This document shows positions 51,878-60,234 of a DNA stretch of 64,000 nucleotides, one piece after another. The notes beneath the pieces are model-generated. The model saw only the letters and a list, made by a program, of their open reading frames with translations, searched no databases and was not told the DNA's origin. The position numbers and the translations under genes are program-made. Origin of the DNA: JANYCO01 sp035535995 (GTDB lineage Bacteria > Bacteroidota > Bacteroidia > Cytophagales > Cytophagaceae); the NCBI GenBank assembly GCA_035535995.1, contig DATLOZ010000009.1, forward strand, positions 124,001 to 188,000, in the 5' to 3' direction. The number at the start of each line of letters is the position of its first letter. Within the stretch, counting starts at the first letter, position 1.

Positions 51878-54021
51878 CTATTGCTCCCCTTCCACTTCAC
51901 AAAAAACCGGTCTGCATAAGGATCATAGATCACATCGTCGTACTGATAGTACAGCACTATATTCTCCTGAAAATCCATCACACCGTACTTACCGTCCTTT
52001 TTTACTTTTAAAATATTCGGCGCGAGCTCTTCTATGAATTCATATTTGGGCGATAAAATTTCTTTTCCATTTGAATAGGTAATACCCCAACGTTTATTTT
52101 TCTGCACCAGATATTTTTCGTTTTTAGTTTCTACAAATTCATCGTAGAACGTAGTATTCACGGGCTTTCCCTCTTTATCTATAAAGCTCCATTTGTTTTT
52201 AATATTTTTCACAGGAGCAAATCCATTTCTGAAATGTTTTACTTCTTTATAATAAGGCTGCACATTCAGGTTTTCCGCTTTGTCAATAAAACCCCATTTC
52301 CCTTTCAGGAACACCGCTGCCATGCCATCGTGAAACTCCCCGGTAGCCGTGTACTTTGGAGCGATGTGAACATTTCCATAGGGATCAATAAATCCGTAAA
52401 GCCCGTCTTTTTTAAATCTTGAAAACCCTTCTTGCAAAGGTTGTACTTGTTCAAAACGATCGGTGAGGTACATCGCAGTGTTTCCATATTTATCGGAGTA
52501 TCCTATAAGTCCGTTTTTTCTTTTATAAAGAAAAAATGTATCGGAGGAAGCTTTGTATACTGTATCTTGGTAAGCTTGTACAGCCTCTTTGCCCGAAGGT
52601 AGCAACACTCCTGTATACGAGCCATTCTTTACTCGAATGTATCCATCTTCTGCAGGAATGTATCGATCATAGCGCGAAGGTGGCAAGCCGTAATGCAATT
52701 CTGTTTCCGGTTCACCTTCTCTGATTGAGTCGGCACAAGTCCTATAGCAAATCACGCCGAGGTAATAAAGCTGTGCTTCTTTCCCTGTAAAAAAACTACG
52801 TTCACTACGATCGATCAGGCGGTAATCGTTTTCACGCGCGCCTTGCTCTTTTACCAGCGTATAGCCATTCTTAAAATCTGCTGCATAGCGATAAGAAGGT
52901 TCGATCACAACATTGCCTTTTTCATCTACAAAGCCCCACAAATTTTCATCGTTCTGCACAGCGGCTAGACCTTCGCTAAAGCTGCGGATCGTCTTGTACT
53001 GACGCGTAAGAATTTTTCTTCCCAGCGAATCATAAAGGCTCCAGCGCTTTTTATTTTTATTTACTACGTCTCCATAGCGCAATACCCTGATCTCATCGCC
53101 CAATGCAAGCAAGTAGCCTGCGTTTTCTTGTTTGATCTTATAAAATTTAAGCGGTAAAATTTCTTTGCCTTTTGCATCGATCAAGCCTGAATATTCCCCC
53201 AGTGTAATTTTGATCTTGTTGCCAAATTTTTCCACTGCATGGTATCCTTGTTCCAGGCCGATAATTTTGCCCGTAGAATCTTTAATTAGCACTCTTCCTT
53301 CCGCGTAGAAAAGAAATACCGAATCACTCACCGTATTGATGCTATCTGCATTCCAGGTGAAGTGAATTTGCTTGTGGCGGTCTATATATTCCCAGCGGTC
53401 TTGTTCACGCACCGAAAAACTATCGGCGGTCAGCTGGCTCACCTCTCCATACAAAGGTTCGATCAATACCGTACCATTTTCGTTTAGTACACCGGCGCCG
53501 TGTTCGTTTTTTATTTTTATTTTTCCAAATTCTGTAAATGACATATCGGTATACACAAAATTGGTAAGCTTATTTCCTTTTTGATCAAACAAAGCCCAAT
53601 CGTACTCCTGGTTCTTAACAGCGAAAAGATCGCGGTAAAAACGTATCTGTAAATATTCCATCGGGATGACCGCCTCTCCTTTCAGCGTGACGAGGCCCAG
53701 CAGCATTCTTCCCTGTTTCCTTTGTCCTGCGATAATCTGCTCCCGGTTACTGGTGTAGGCAGCGGTATCGAATTCCAGCTCCTGGAAAAATTTCCCTTCG
53801 CGGTCGATCAGAAGAATTGTCGTTACTTCAGGAATGCTCACCGTATCGAGCGACTTGACGATCGAGAACGTTGAATTATTTTTGATGTATTTTGTAAAAT
53901 TTATTTTTCTCAGATCGGCTCCATGTACTTTATGCCATACAGGAAGCTTTTGTGCAAGGCACACAGAAGAAACAAAAAGAAAAAAGAAAAAGGTAATAAT
54001 TCTGTTCACAATAATATTCAT
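51862..54021 (-). CDS. WG-repeat-containing secreted protein
   Basis: WG repeats are short beta-hairpin units whose biochemical role is poorly known. The 719-residue protein has a signal peptide (MNIIVNRIITFFFFLFVSSV, then CLAQ), then roughly ten or more repeats of about 50 residues. Clear copies are LWGFVDEKGNVVIEPSYRYA, LYGFIDPYGNVHIAPKYTA, KWGFIDKAENLNVQPYYKEV, KWSFIDKEGKPVNTTFYDEF, RWGITYSNGKEILSPKYEFI and KYGVMDFQENIVLYYQYD. The signal cleavage site has Cys, so a lipoprotein is possible (SSVCLAQ). It lies 3 nt after ruvX on one transcript. The last five residues come from a family F repeat. Confidence 0.87.
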   Translation of the reverse strand: MNIIVNRIITFFFFLFVSSVCLAQKLPVWHKVHGADLRKINFTKYIKNNSTFSIVKSLDTVSIPEVTTILLIDREGKFFQELEFDTAAYTSNREQIIAGQRKQGRMLLGLVTLKGEAVIPMEYLQIRFYRDLFAVKNQEYDWALFDQKGNKLTNFVYTDMSFTEFGKIKIKNEHGAGVLNENGTVLIEPLYGEVSQLTADSFSVREQDRWEYIDRHKQIHFTWNADSINTVSDSVFLFYAEGRVLIKDSTGKIIGLEQGYHAVEKFGNKIKITLGEYSGLIDAKGKEILPLKFYKIKQENAGYLLALGDEIRVLRYGDVVNKNKKRWSLYDSLGRKILTRQYKTIRSFSEGLAAVQNDENLWGFVDEKGNVVIEPSYRYAADFKNGYTLVKEQGARENDYRLIDRSERSFFTGKEAQLYYLGVICYRTCADSIREGEPETELHYGLPPSRYDRYIPAEDGYIRVKNGSYTGVLLPSGKEAVQAYQDTVYKASSDTFFLYKRKNGLIGYSDKYGNTAMYLTDRFEQVQPLQEGFSRFKKDGLYGFIDPYGNVHIAPKYTATGEFHDGMAAVFLKGKWGFIDKAENLNVQPYYKEVKHFRNGFAPVKNIKNKWSFIDKEGKPVNTTFYDEFVETKNEKYLVQKNKRWGITYSNGKEILSPKYEFIEELAPNILKVKKDGKYGVMDFQENIVLYYQYDDVIYDPYADRFFVKWKGSNRKIKL

Positions 54022-54024
54022 AGG

Positions 54025-54438
54025 TTATCTGACCGATTCTAAAAAAGTCTGCAAGATCAGTGTCGCACTTATTTTATCTACATTTGATTTTACCTGCCGG
54101 TCTTTCTTTTTCATACCACCGTCGATCATAGTTTGTTTGGCGATGGAGGAAGTAAAGCGTTCATCGGCGAAGTGGAGCGGGATCGAAGGGAATTCTTTTT
54201 TAAGATTTTCAGCGAAAGCTTTTACATGTACAGCGTTTTCAGAATCTTCGTTGTTGAGCGTTTTGGGCATGCCCAGCACAAATGCTTCCACTTCTTCTTT
54301 GGCAGTATATTCTTTCAAAAATTTCAGCACATCTTTCCCTTCTACGGTGGTAAGCGCGGTGGCTATGATCTTTAAGGGATCGGTCACCGCCAGTCCTGTT
54401 CTTTTTTTTCCGTAATCGATGGCTACTACTCTTGGCAT
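54025..54438 (-). CDS. ruvX: Putative pre-16S rRNA nuclease / Holliday junction resolvase YqgF
   Basis: YqgF/RuvX is an RNase H-fold nuclease linked to 16S rRNA maturation and recombination. The first motif VVAIDYGKKRTGLAVTD carries the catalytic Asp, followed by VLGMPKTLNNEDSENA, PLHFADERFTS and the final KDRQVKSNVDKISATLILQ, with the acidic ends. The frame is open upstream to 54558, but those residues (CWRGRQQKGKG) are encoded by a family E repeat; the ATG at 54438 is the right start (137 residues). The WG-repeat gene follows. Confidence 0.9.
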   Translation of the reverse strand: MPRVVAIDYGKKRTGLAVTDPLKIIATALTTVEGKDVLKFLKEYTAKEEVEAFVLGMPKTLNNEDSENAVHVKAFAENLKKEFPSIPLHFADERFTSSIAKQTMIDGGMKKKDRQVKSNVDKISATLILQTFLESVR

Positions 54439-54529
54439 AAAGGCAAAAATACTTAAAATATTGGCTAAAAACGATTTAAATAAATTATGAGTTATGAATT
54501 TTAAATGATTGTCTGGGCTTCCCTTTCCC

Positions 54530-54617
54530 TTTTGCTGGCGTCCCCGCCAGCAAAACATTTATATACATAACAGTTTTTATTACAAACAGCCTTTGCTGGC
54601 GGGGACGCCAGCAAAGG
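54530..54617. repeat. Family E twin hairpins (GCTGGCG/CGCCAGC)
   Basis: Hairpin 1 has perfect 11-nt arms (54530-54540, 54545-54555); hairpin 2 has perfect 12-nt arms (54590-54601, 54606-54617). The two hairpins are also inverted relative to each other, so they can pair as one larger cruciform. The same core lies at 12185-12220. Confidence 0.8.
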
Positions 54618-54620
54618 GGA

Positions 54621-54717
54621 AGATACCGGATGCCAGATGCCGGATCCGGATAAACAGAACTATTCGTACTCACTCACCATACTAATCTGGTATCTGGTAT
54701 CCGGCATCTGGTATCCA
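54621..54717. repeat. Family D paired arms upstream of ctp
   Basis: Left arm 54621-54652 (AGATACCGGATGCCAGATGC and on) and right arm 54685-54717 (ATCTGGTATCTGGTATCCGG and on) are imperfect reverse complements with a 32-nt interior. Confidence 0.75.
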
Positions 54718-54767
54718 TACCATAAGCAATAATTCTTGCACCAGCCGTTCTTTTTTACCATATTTAA

Positions 54768-54800
54768 TTGGAAATAAAACCGATTATTTGAATAAATTTG
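54768..54800 (+). promoter_or_regulatory. Promoter of the processing-protease gene
   Basis: TTG (54768-54770), a 22-nt spacer and TAAATTTG (54793-54800) fit the Bacteroidota promoter pattern, 19 nt before the ATG. Spacing is at the long end. Confidence 0.45.
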
Positions 54801-54819
54801 TTGAAACCTTATATATACG

Positions 54820-56451
54820 ATGAGTAAAATAAAAAATAATAGTTTTTACATTAAACTACCCATTTTTCTTTCGCTGGCCCTGGTCTGCGGTATTTTTATC
54901 GGCGCTGTGATGTCCAACAACAGCAGCAAAAATAATATCACCGGAAATTATCTCAAATACATGGAGATCCTAAACCTGATCGACCGTGACTATGTAGATA
55001 CCGTAAACATTGATGACCTCGTGGATTTTTCCATCGACAAAATGCTTGAGAAGCTCGATCCGCACACTGCTTATATTCCTAAGAAAGATATTGACATGGC
55101 CCGCTCGCAGCTGGAAGGAAACTTCGAAGGCATCGGGATCGAATTCAATATTATCAAAGATACTATATACGTAGTAGCGCCGATCAGCGGTGGCCCTTCG
55201 GAGGCTGTAGGATTGCTGGCCGGAGATAAGATCGTAAAAGTAGACGACAAAGTAGTGGCTGGTGTCAACATTACTAATATGGATGTATTCAGCAAACTGC
55301 GTGGTAAAAAAGGGACACAGGTAAAAGTTTCCATTCTTAGAAAAGGGTCTAAAAACCTGCTCGACTTCACCATCACCCGCGATAAGATCCCAACTTATTC
55401 TGTTGACGTGAGCTATATGATCGATAAGGAAACGGGCTATATCAAAGTGAGCCGTTTTGCAGAAAACACTTACGTGGAATTCCGCGAAGCGCTTACAGGC
55501 CTCAAGGCAAAAGGGATGAAGCAACTCATCCTTGATCTGAAAGACAATCCGGGCGGCTATATGGACCGCGCTACTGATATTGCCGATGAATTCCTGGGCG
55601 ATAATAAACTGATCGTATACACCGACGGAAAAGGCACTCGTTACGATTCTAAAATTTACGCAGAGAATAAAGGAGACTTCGAAAGAGGCTCGCTCATCGT
55701 ATTGATCAACGAAGGCAGCGCCTCTGCTTCCGAGATCGTATCCGGCGCGCTGCAAGACAACGACCGCGCGCTGATCGTAGGACGTCGTTCGTTTGGAAAA
55801 GGATTGGTACAAAGACCTATTCCGCTGAGCGACCAGTCTGAGCTTCGCCTTACTATTTCCCGCTATTATACTCCTAGTGGAAGATGTATTCAAAAACCAT
55901 ATGAAAAAGACGGCGTAGACAAATACAACCTCGACCTGATGAATCGCTACAAGAAAGGTGAATTCTTCAGCGCCGACAGCGTAAAATTTGCAGATTCACT
56001 TATGTACAAAACCACCAGAGGCCGCATCGTTTATGGCGGCGGCGGTATCATGCCAGATGTGTTTGTACCACGAGACACTTCTGATCTGACCGATTATTTG
56101 CTGGAAATGTTCAACAAAAACCTGATCCGCGAATACACGTTGGATTATTATACCAACAACAAAGCAAAACTTCAGAACATGAGCTTCGAGCAATACAAAA
56201 ATAATTTCGAAGTGACGGATGCAATGTTGAAAGAACTAACCTCGCTGGGAGAAAAGTCTGGAGTGAAATACAACGACGTTCAATTCAACAAATCGAAAAA
56301 ATTCCTGAAGGCCAATATCAAAGCCTATATCGCAAGAAGTCTTTACGGCAATGCAGGTTTCTATCCGATCATCAACGAGACGGATGAGATCTATGTAGCC
56401 GCGCTGAAGCAATTTCCTAAAGCCAAAGCACTGGATAAGGGAGGAAAATAA
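54820..56451 (+). CDS. C-terminal processing protease, S41 family
   Basis: Ctp proteases degrade or process periplasmic proteins from their C-termini. One N-terminal membrane anchor (IFLSLALVCGIFIGAVM) precedes a helical region with FSIDKMLEKLDPHTAYIP, a PDZ domain (about 85-165, with SEAVGLLAGDKIVKVDD), and the protease core. The Ser-Lys dyad is S302 (GSASASEIV) and K327 (RRSFGKGLVQ), 25 residues apart as in E. coli Tsp. About 200 residues after the core form the C-terminal part, making 543 in all. A terminator follows. Confidence 0.93.
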   Translation: MSKIKNNSFYIKLPIFLSLALVCGIFIGAVMSNNSSKNNITGNYLKYMEILNLIDRDYVDTVNIDDLVDFSIDKMLEKLDPHTAYIPKKDIDMARSQLEGNFEGIGIEFNIIKDTIYVVAPISGGPSEAVGLLAGDKIVKVDDKVVAGVNITNMDVFSKLRGKKGTQVKVSILRKGSKNLLDFTITRDKIPTYSVDVSYMIDKETGYIKVSRFAENTYVEFREALTGLKAKGMKQLILDLKDNPGGYMDRATDIADEFLGDNKLIVYTDGKGTRYDSKIYAENKGDFERGSLIVLINEGSASASEIVSGALQDNDRALIVGRRSFGKGLVQRPIPLSDQSELRLTISRYYTPSGRCIQKPYEKDGVDKYNLDLMNRYKKGEFFSADSVKFADSLMYKTTRGRIVYGGGGIMPDVFVPRDTSDLTDYLLEMFNKNLIREYTLDYYTNNKAKLQNMSFEQYKNNFEVTDAMLKELTSLGEKSGVKYNDVQFNKSKKFLKANIKAYIARSLYGNAGFYPIINETDEIYVAALKQFPKAKALDKGGK

Positions 56452-56481
56452 TTTTGAATTTTAAATTCTAAATTTCAAATG

Positions 56482-56519
56482 AAGGCTGATTATGAAAATG
56501 ATCGGCCTTTGTTTTTTTT
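56482..56519 (+). terminator. Terminator of the ctp gene
   Basis: AAGGCTGAT (56482-56490) pairs with ATCGGCCTT (56501-56509) apart from one G-U pair, followed by a run of eight T's after one G. Confidence 0.8.
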
Positions 56520-56561
56520 GCAGTATAAGTTTTGTGAAATAGATTGTGAATATTTATAAAT

Positions 56562-56620
56562 ATTGTCATTCAGAAGGAACCTTGTGCAGATTCTGCACAA
56601 GGTTCCTTCTGAATGACAAT
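56562..56620. repeat. Family C perfect hairpin, 29-nt arms
   Basis: Arms 56562-56590 and 56592-56620 are perfect reverse complements with a single-base centre, a nearly uninterrupted 59-bp palindrome (ATTGTCATTCAGAAGGAACC...). It lies between the ctp terminator and the Crp/Fnr gene, so it is not needed for ctp termination. Confidence 0.9.
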
Positions 56621-56695
56621 GTTGTGCTGATTTAAGCGGTGTGCCTATTAGCACATCTTCTTGTCTGATATTATTAAAATTTATAGTTTTATCCC

Positions 56696-57292
56696 ATGCT
56701 AGAAAACAGTGCAGAAATAGAATTATTACGAACGACTTTAGGATCTGCCGGTATGAAACCGGAAGCATTTGAATTATCATTGCCTTACTGGAAACTACAA
56801 CATTATAAAAAAGGTGAGTTTTATAATGAATATAAAAATGTTTGTAAGCATCTCGGATTTATTATCAACGGCGTATTTAGGATCTATCGCGTAAACAACA
56901 ATACTGGCGAAGAAAAGAATATGCTGTTTTTTACGGATCATCAATTCGTAGCTTCTTATAAAAGTTTTTTAAGCCAGAGCGCCTGCGATTATTATACGGA
57001 AGCGATGGTTGATTCGCTTATATTGTATATTCATATCGATCACCTGAATGAACTTTACGGGCAATCACATCAATGGGAACGGTTCGGAAGGATTGTCGCT
57101 GAAACGGCTTTTCATGAGGTCATGGCTAATACCGAAGGATTCCTCTTTAAAACACCGGAGGACCGTTACCGGGAAATGATGGAAAAACATCCGAATATTT
57201 TTAATTCAGTACCGCTTTATCATATCGCTTCTTATTTGGGTATCCAAGGACCATCATTGAGTCGGATTCGTAAAAGAATGACTGGGAAATAA
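56696..57292 (+). CDS. Crp/Fnr family transcriptional regulator
   Basis: The 198-residue protein has a cyclic-nucleotide-binding-like beta-roll at about 25-125 (HYKKGEFYNEYKNVCKHLGF, GVFRIYRVNN) and a helical linker followed by a C-terminal winged helix with the recognition-helix region LYHIASYLGIQGPSLSRIRK. The phosphate-binding cassette of cAMP-binding CRPs (GE..AR) is not visible, and there is no N-terminal four-Cys cluster, so the effector is unknown. It precedes a hydrolase/OsmC operon on the same strand and may control it. Confidence 0.9.
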   Translation: MLENSAEIELLRTTLGSAGMKPEAFELSLPYWKLQHYKKGEFYNEYKNVCKHLGFIINGVFRIYRVNNNTGEEKNMLFFTDHQFVASYKSFLSQSACDYYTEAMVDSLILYIHIDHLNELYGQSHQWERFGRIVAETAFHEVMANTEGFLFKTPEDRYREMMEKHPNIFNSVPLYHIASYLGIQGPSLSRIRKRMTGK

Positions 57293-57327
57293 GGCTCGCT
57301 AATCTGCCCTCAAATTTTAAATTATTG

Positions 57328-57354
57328 AATCCTCTAAAAACTTTTTAGAGGATT
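57328..57354 (+). terminator. Palindromic hairpin after the Crp/Fnr gene
   Basis: AATCCTCTAAAAA (57328-57340) and TTTTTAGAGGATT (57342-57354) are perfect arms around a single C. A/T-rich ends allow termination in either direction. It lies 35 nt past the regulator's stop. Confidence 0.65.
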
Positions 57355-57358
57355 TTCG

Positions 57359-57378
57359 ATTTTAACCCAGGTTAAAAT
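57359..57378. promoter_or_regulatory. Palindromic operator candidate (ATTTTAACC-CA-GGTTAAAAT)
   Basis: A perfect 9-bp inverted repeat with a 2-nt centre. A -7-like word CATCTTTG (57398-57405, one mismatch to TAnnTTTG) lies 19 nt downstream, so the palindrome occupies the -33 region and could bind a dimeric regulator such as the upstream Crp/Fnr protein. Confidence 0.45.
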
Positions 57379-57437
57379 TATTCCGATCGCATTGCTTCAT
57401 CTTTGTCATGTCTAATAAAACAATAGACAATACAAAC

Positions 57438-58232
57438 ATGAAAAAAGCAATATTAATGATGGTGATGAGTGTACTCGGTTTTACTGCTCAAGCCCAAAAA
57501 ACAAACAACACAAATTCTAAAACTATTGTACTTGTTCACGGAGCCTGGTCAGATGCTTCTTCCTGGGATGCAGTGACTCCTTTATTAAAGGCACAGGGCG
57601 AAGAGGTAATCAATGTTAACCTTGCAGGTCACGGAAAAGATACTACTTCATTCGGCAGTATCACATTTCAAACTTATGTTGACCAGGTAAAAGCAGCTAT
57701 CGGAACCCGCACCAATGTAGTTTTAGTGGGACATAGTTTTGGCGGAATGGTGATTAGTCAGGTTGCTGAGGAAATTCCCTCACAAATTAAAAAATTGATC
57801 TTCCTTGCGGCAACAGTACCGTACGATGGAGCTAGCCTTTTATCACTAGCCAAACAAGATCCTGTATCTCATATTGGCAAATCACTTACTATCGATGAAA
57901 AACATGGTGCGGCAATTATCGCGAAAGATGGCGTAGCCGATATTTTTGCCGCGGATGCACCTCCACAAGTTCAGGAATATCTAGCAGCTACCATTAAACC
58001 AGAGCCGTTGGCACCTCTTGCTACCCCAGTTCACCTGACTGAAAAAAAATTCGGTAGCATTAAAAAGGTCTATATCTACACGGTGAATGACAACGCGATC
58101 AGTTACCCTGCACAACAACATATGGTAAAAGCAGGTAAAGTAACGAAGGTATACACCCTGCAAAGCAGCCATACGCCATTCATTTCTATGCCAGGCAAAC
58201 TGGCTGAAATCTTAATCGCCGAAAGCAAATAA
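57438..58232 (+). CDS. Secreted alpha/beta hydrolase
   Basis: From the ATG at 57438 the protein has 264 residues and a signal peptide (MKKAILMMVMSVLGFTAQAQ). The fold motifs are HGAWSDASSWDAV (oxyanion loop), nucleophile elbow GHSFGG with S100, a likely acid D218 in YTVNDNAISYP, and catalytic H245 in QSSHTPF. It resembles the esterase/salicylate-esterase-type group, including small plant MES-like proteins, but the substrate is unknown. The frame is open to 57408, which would destroy the signal peptide, so 57438 is the start. The OsmC gene follows at 47 nt. Confidence 0.85.
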   Translation: MKKAILMMVMSVLGFTAQAQKTNNTNSKTIVLVHGAWSDASSWDAVTPLLKAQGEEVINVNLAGHGKDTTSFGSITFQTYVDQVKAAIGTRTNVVLVGHSFGGMVISQVAEEIPSQIKKLIFLAATVPYDGASLLSLAKQDPVSHIGKSLTIDEKHGAAIIAKDGVADIFAADAPPQVQEYLAATIKPEPLAPLATPVHLTEKKFGSIKKVYIYTVNDNAISYPAQQHMVKAGKVTKVYTLQSSHTPFISMPGKLAEILIAESK

Positions 58233-58279
58233 TAATCAATAACTATAAAAATTCTTTTAACATCATAAATCAAAATATC

Positions 58280-58699
58280 ATGAAACGCACAGCAAAAGCA
58301 CATTGGAAAGGTACTCTACAAGAAGGTCTTGGCGAGATCAGTACACAAAGCACAGTACTTAACGAAACTCAATATTCATTTAAGACCCGCTTTGCGGAAG
58401 GCATCGGTACTAATCCGGAAGAACTAATCGCCGCCGCACATGCAGGTTGTTTTTCAATGGCCCTCAGCGCAACATTGGCGCATCACAATATTACTGCAGG
58501 TGATATTTATACTAACGCGATAGTTGACTTTGATATGCAAGCATTAAGCATCACTGGTATCCATCTGGAATTAAAAGCAAGTATCATCGAAGGTGTCAAT
58601 AAAGATACATTTATCGAAATAGCGGAAGGTGCAAAGACACATTGCATTATCTCTAAAGCATTGAATGTGCCAATCACATTAAGCGTTGTTTACGCTTAA
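58280..58699 (+). CDS. OsmC family peroxiredoxin
   Basis: OsmC/Ohr-family proteins reduce organic hydroperoxides with two cysteines. The 139-residue protein has the peroxidatic cysteine C57 in HAGCFSMAL and the resolving cysteine C122 in GAKTHCIISKAL, as in the OsmC branch. The active-site Glu/Arg context (FAEGIGTNPEELIAAAHAG) is typical of OsmC. It is second in an operon with the secreted hydrolase, possibly under the Crp/Fnr regulator. Confidence 0.92.
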   Translation: MKRTAKAHWKGTLQEGLGEISTQSTVLNETQYSFKTRFAEGIGTNPEELIAAAHAGCFSMALSATLAHHNITAGDIYTNAIVDFDMQALSITGIHLELKASIIEGVNKDTFIEIAEGAKTHCIISKALNVPITLSVVYA

Positions 58700-58732
58700 T
58701 TAAACCGTAAACAGATGGTAGCGTACTACCCG

Positions 58733-58768
58733 AAAACTCATCGGATATTGCCGGTGAGTTTTTTTTAT
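58733..58768. terminator. Terminator between osmC and the tolC gene
   Basis: AAAACTCATCGG (58733-58744) pairs with CCGGTGAGTTTT (58751-58762), with one G-U, followed by more T's on the plus strand and four T's on the minus strand. It serves the OsmC gene, and perhaps the converging tolC gene. Confidence 0.8.
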
Positions 58769-58852
58769 AAAGTTTAATTGATATGCGAAATAAAGAGTAT
58801 GCAGAAATTATTGAAAAAAATAGAAACCATACATACTTCTATTTTGCACTCA

Positions 58853-60220
58853 CTACTGCTTCACCAATTGTCCTTGCACACGCAAATAATTCAATTCGCT
58901 TACTTTCAAATTATACATTGCCTGCGACAACCTGAATTGTGCGTCTTCATAACTTTGCTGCACCGTACGGTATTCAATATAGTTGGAAAGCCCTTGTTTG
59001 AAGCGCTGTGACGCGATCTCTAAATTTTTATTGGCAAGATCTACACTTTTTTTCTCCAGATCTGTGATGGTCAAATTGTTTTGAAAATCCAGGTATGCCC
59101 TATATAAAACACCACGTTCTGATAGTTTCGCTGCTTCCAACCGGATCCGGTCAGATTCGATTTGCACTTTTTGATTTTTGATTGCAGTATTGGTGGTAAA
59201 GTTATTGAGCAACGTCCAGGAGAAAATAAATCCCAGGTTATATCCATAGTTGCGGTTGTAACGCTGGAACCCCACGCTGTTGGTATTGGCCTGAAACGTA
59301 TAGTTTCCCGTAAGACCGATTCTTGGATACATATTTCCTTTAAACTCTTTCAACCCTAGTTTCGAGATCTCTATATTTTTTTGACTGATCCTGATAAGGC
59401 TGCTGGTGCTCTCCAGGCTTCCTACAGCTGTTTGATAGTTGGGTGTAGTTTGTACCACGATCGTATCAGGCACGCTAAAGTCTGTATCTGGAGAGCGTCT
59501 CAAAAGATTATTTAAATTGATCTTCTGCTGATTCAATAAATTTTGTTGCTGGATAATTTGTACCTGAATATTGTTGTAATCGATCTGTGTTTGGTAAACA
59601 TCTACCGCGGAACCCGCGCCGATCTTTTGTTTTTGATCAGCGAGTTTTTTTTGCTCATCACCTAATGCCAGCGAAGTACGCAGTGAATTGATGTATTGTT
59701 GAATGCTGATCATCTGGTAATAGGCGGACAAGGAATTCAATAAAGTGGTTTCAACCGTCTGACGGAACTGCAAATTGGAAAGCTCTTCCAATCTATTCAG
59801 TTTGCTTTTGGTAGCAAACATTTTCAACCCATCAAAGAAATACCAGGTAGCAATGATAGAAGGCGCATAACTGGTGGTATTCAATATTTGATTATTCACG
59901 TTGGAAGTAGGATCGGAATAGCGGAGTGTACTGATCGTTTGTCCCACTCCCATGGGGTTTGCCGGGCTTCCTGCAGAAATAGAGATCTGCGGCAACATCC
60001 CTGTAACCCCTCCTGATACAGTACCTCCTGTCGATTGGCTTCCGCCTACCAGACCGATGTTGTTGTTATTGTCTGCTACTTGCACGCTATTTTTTGCAAG
60101 CTGGATATCGAAATTATTTTCGATGGTCATTTTTATAACATCTTCCAGCTGCAATACTTCCTGGCCTTTCGCCAGTGTAGAGACCATTGCCAACAGCAGA
60201 AGAGAAAATAGATAACGCAT
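58853..60220 (-). CDS. TolC-family outer-membrane efflux channel
   Basis: TolC-type trimers form the outer-membrane duct of tripartite efflux pumps. The 455-residue protein has a signal peptide (MRYLFSLLLLAMVSTLAKGQ) and two duplicated long-helix halves, each with the OEP pattern: NNFDIQLAKNSVQVADNN in the first, NLEIASQRFKQGLSNYIEYR in the second. A beta-stretch about residue 290 (RIGLTGNYTF) marks a barrel strand. It is the third gene of the RND operon, 14 nt after the pump. Substrates are unknown. Confidence 0.92.
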   Translation of the reverse strand: MRYLFSLLLLAMVSTLAKGQEVLQLEDVIKMTIENNFDIQLAKNSVQVADNNNNIGLVGGSQSTGGTVSGGVTGMLPQISISAGSPANPMGVGQTISTLRYSDPTSNVNNQILNTTSYAPSIIATWYFFDGLKMFATKSKLNRLEELSNLQFRQTVETTLLNSLSAYYQMISIQQYINSLRTSLALGDEQKKLADQKQKIGAGSAVDVYQTQIDYNNIQVQIIQQQNLLNQQKINLNNLLRRSPDTDFSVPDTIVVQTTPNYQTAVGSLESTSSLIRISQKNIEISKLGLKEFKGNMYPRIGLTGNYTFQANTNSVGFQRYNRNYGYNLGFIFSWTLLNNFTTNTAIKNQKVQIESDRIRLEAAKLSERGVLYRAYLDFQNNLTITDLEKKSVDLANKNLEIASQRFKQGLSNYIEYRTVQQSYEDAQFRLSQAMYNLKVSELNYLRVQGQLVKQ

Positions 60221-60234
60221 ATTGATTGTTGTAA

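Larger units (their letters stand above)
54439..54819. other. Divergent spacer packed with repeat families F, E and D
   Basis: This 381-bp gap between the ruvX and ctp starts holds, in order, a family F word run (54484-54507), two family E hairpins (54530-54555 and 54590-54617), paired family D arms (54621-54652 and 54685-54717) and the ctp promoter. Almost the whole middle is repeat DNA. Confidence 0.75.

Noticed and set aside
54439..54558. N-terminal extension of ruvX
   Set aside because: The added residues are encoded by a family E repeat and AT-rich leader; the conserved RNase H-fold begins at the ATG at 54438.
4580..56620. CRISPR array interpretation of the recurring words
   Set aside because: The copies are scattered singly in gene gaps, self-complementary, and lack regular spacers or cas genes.
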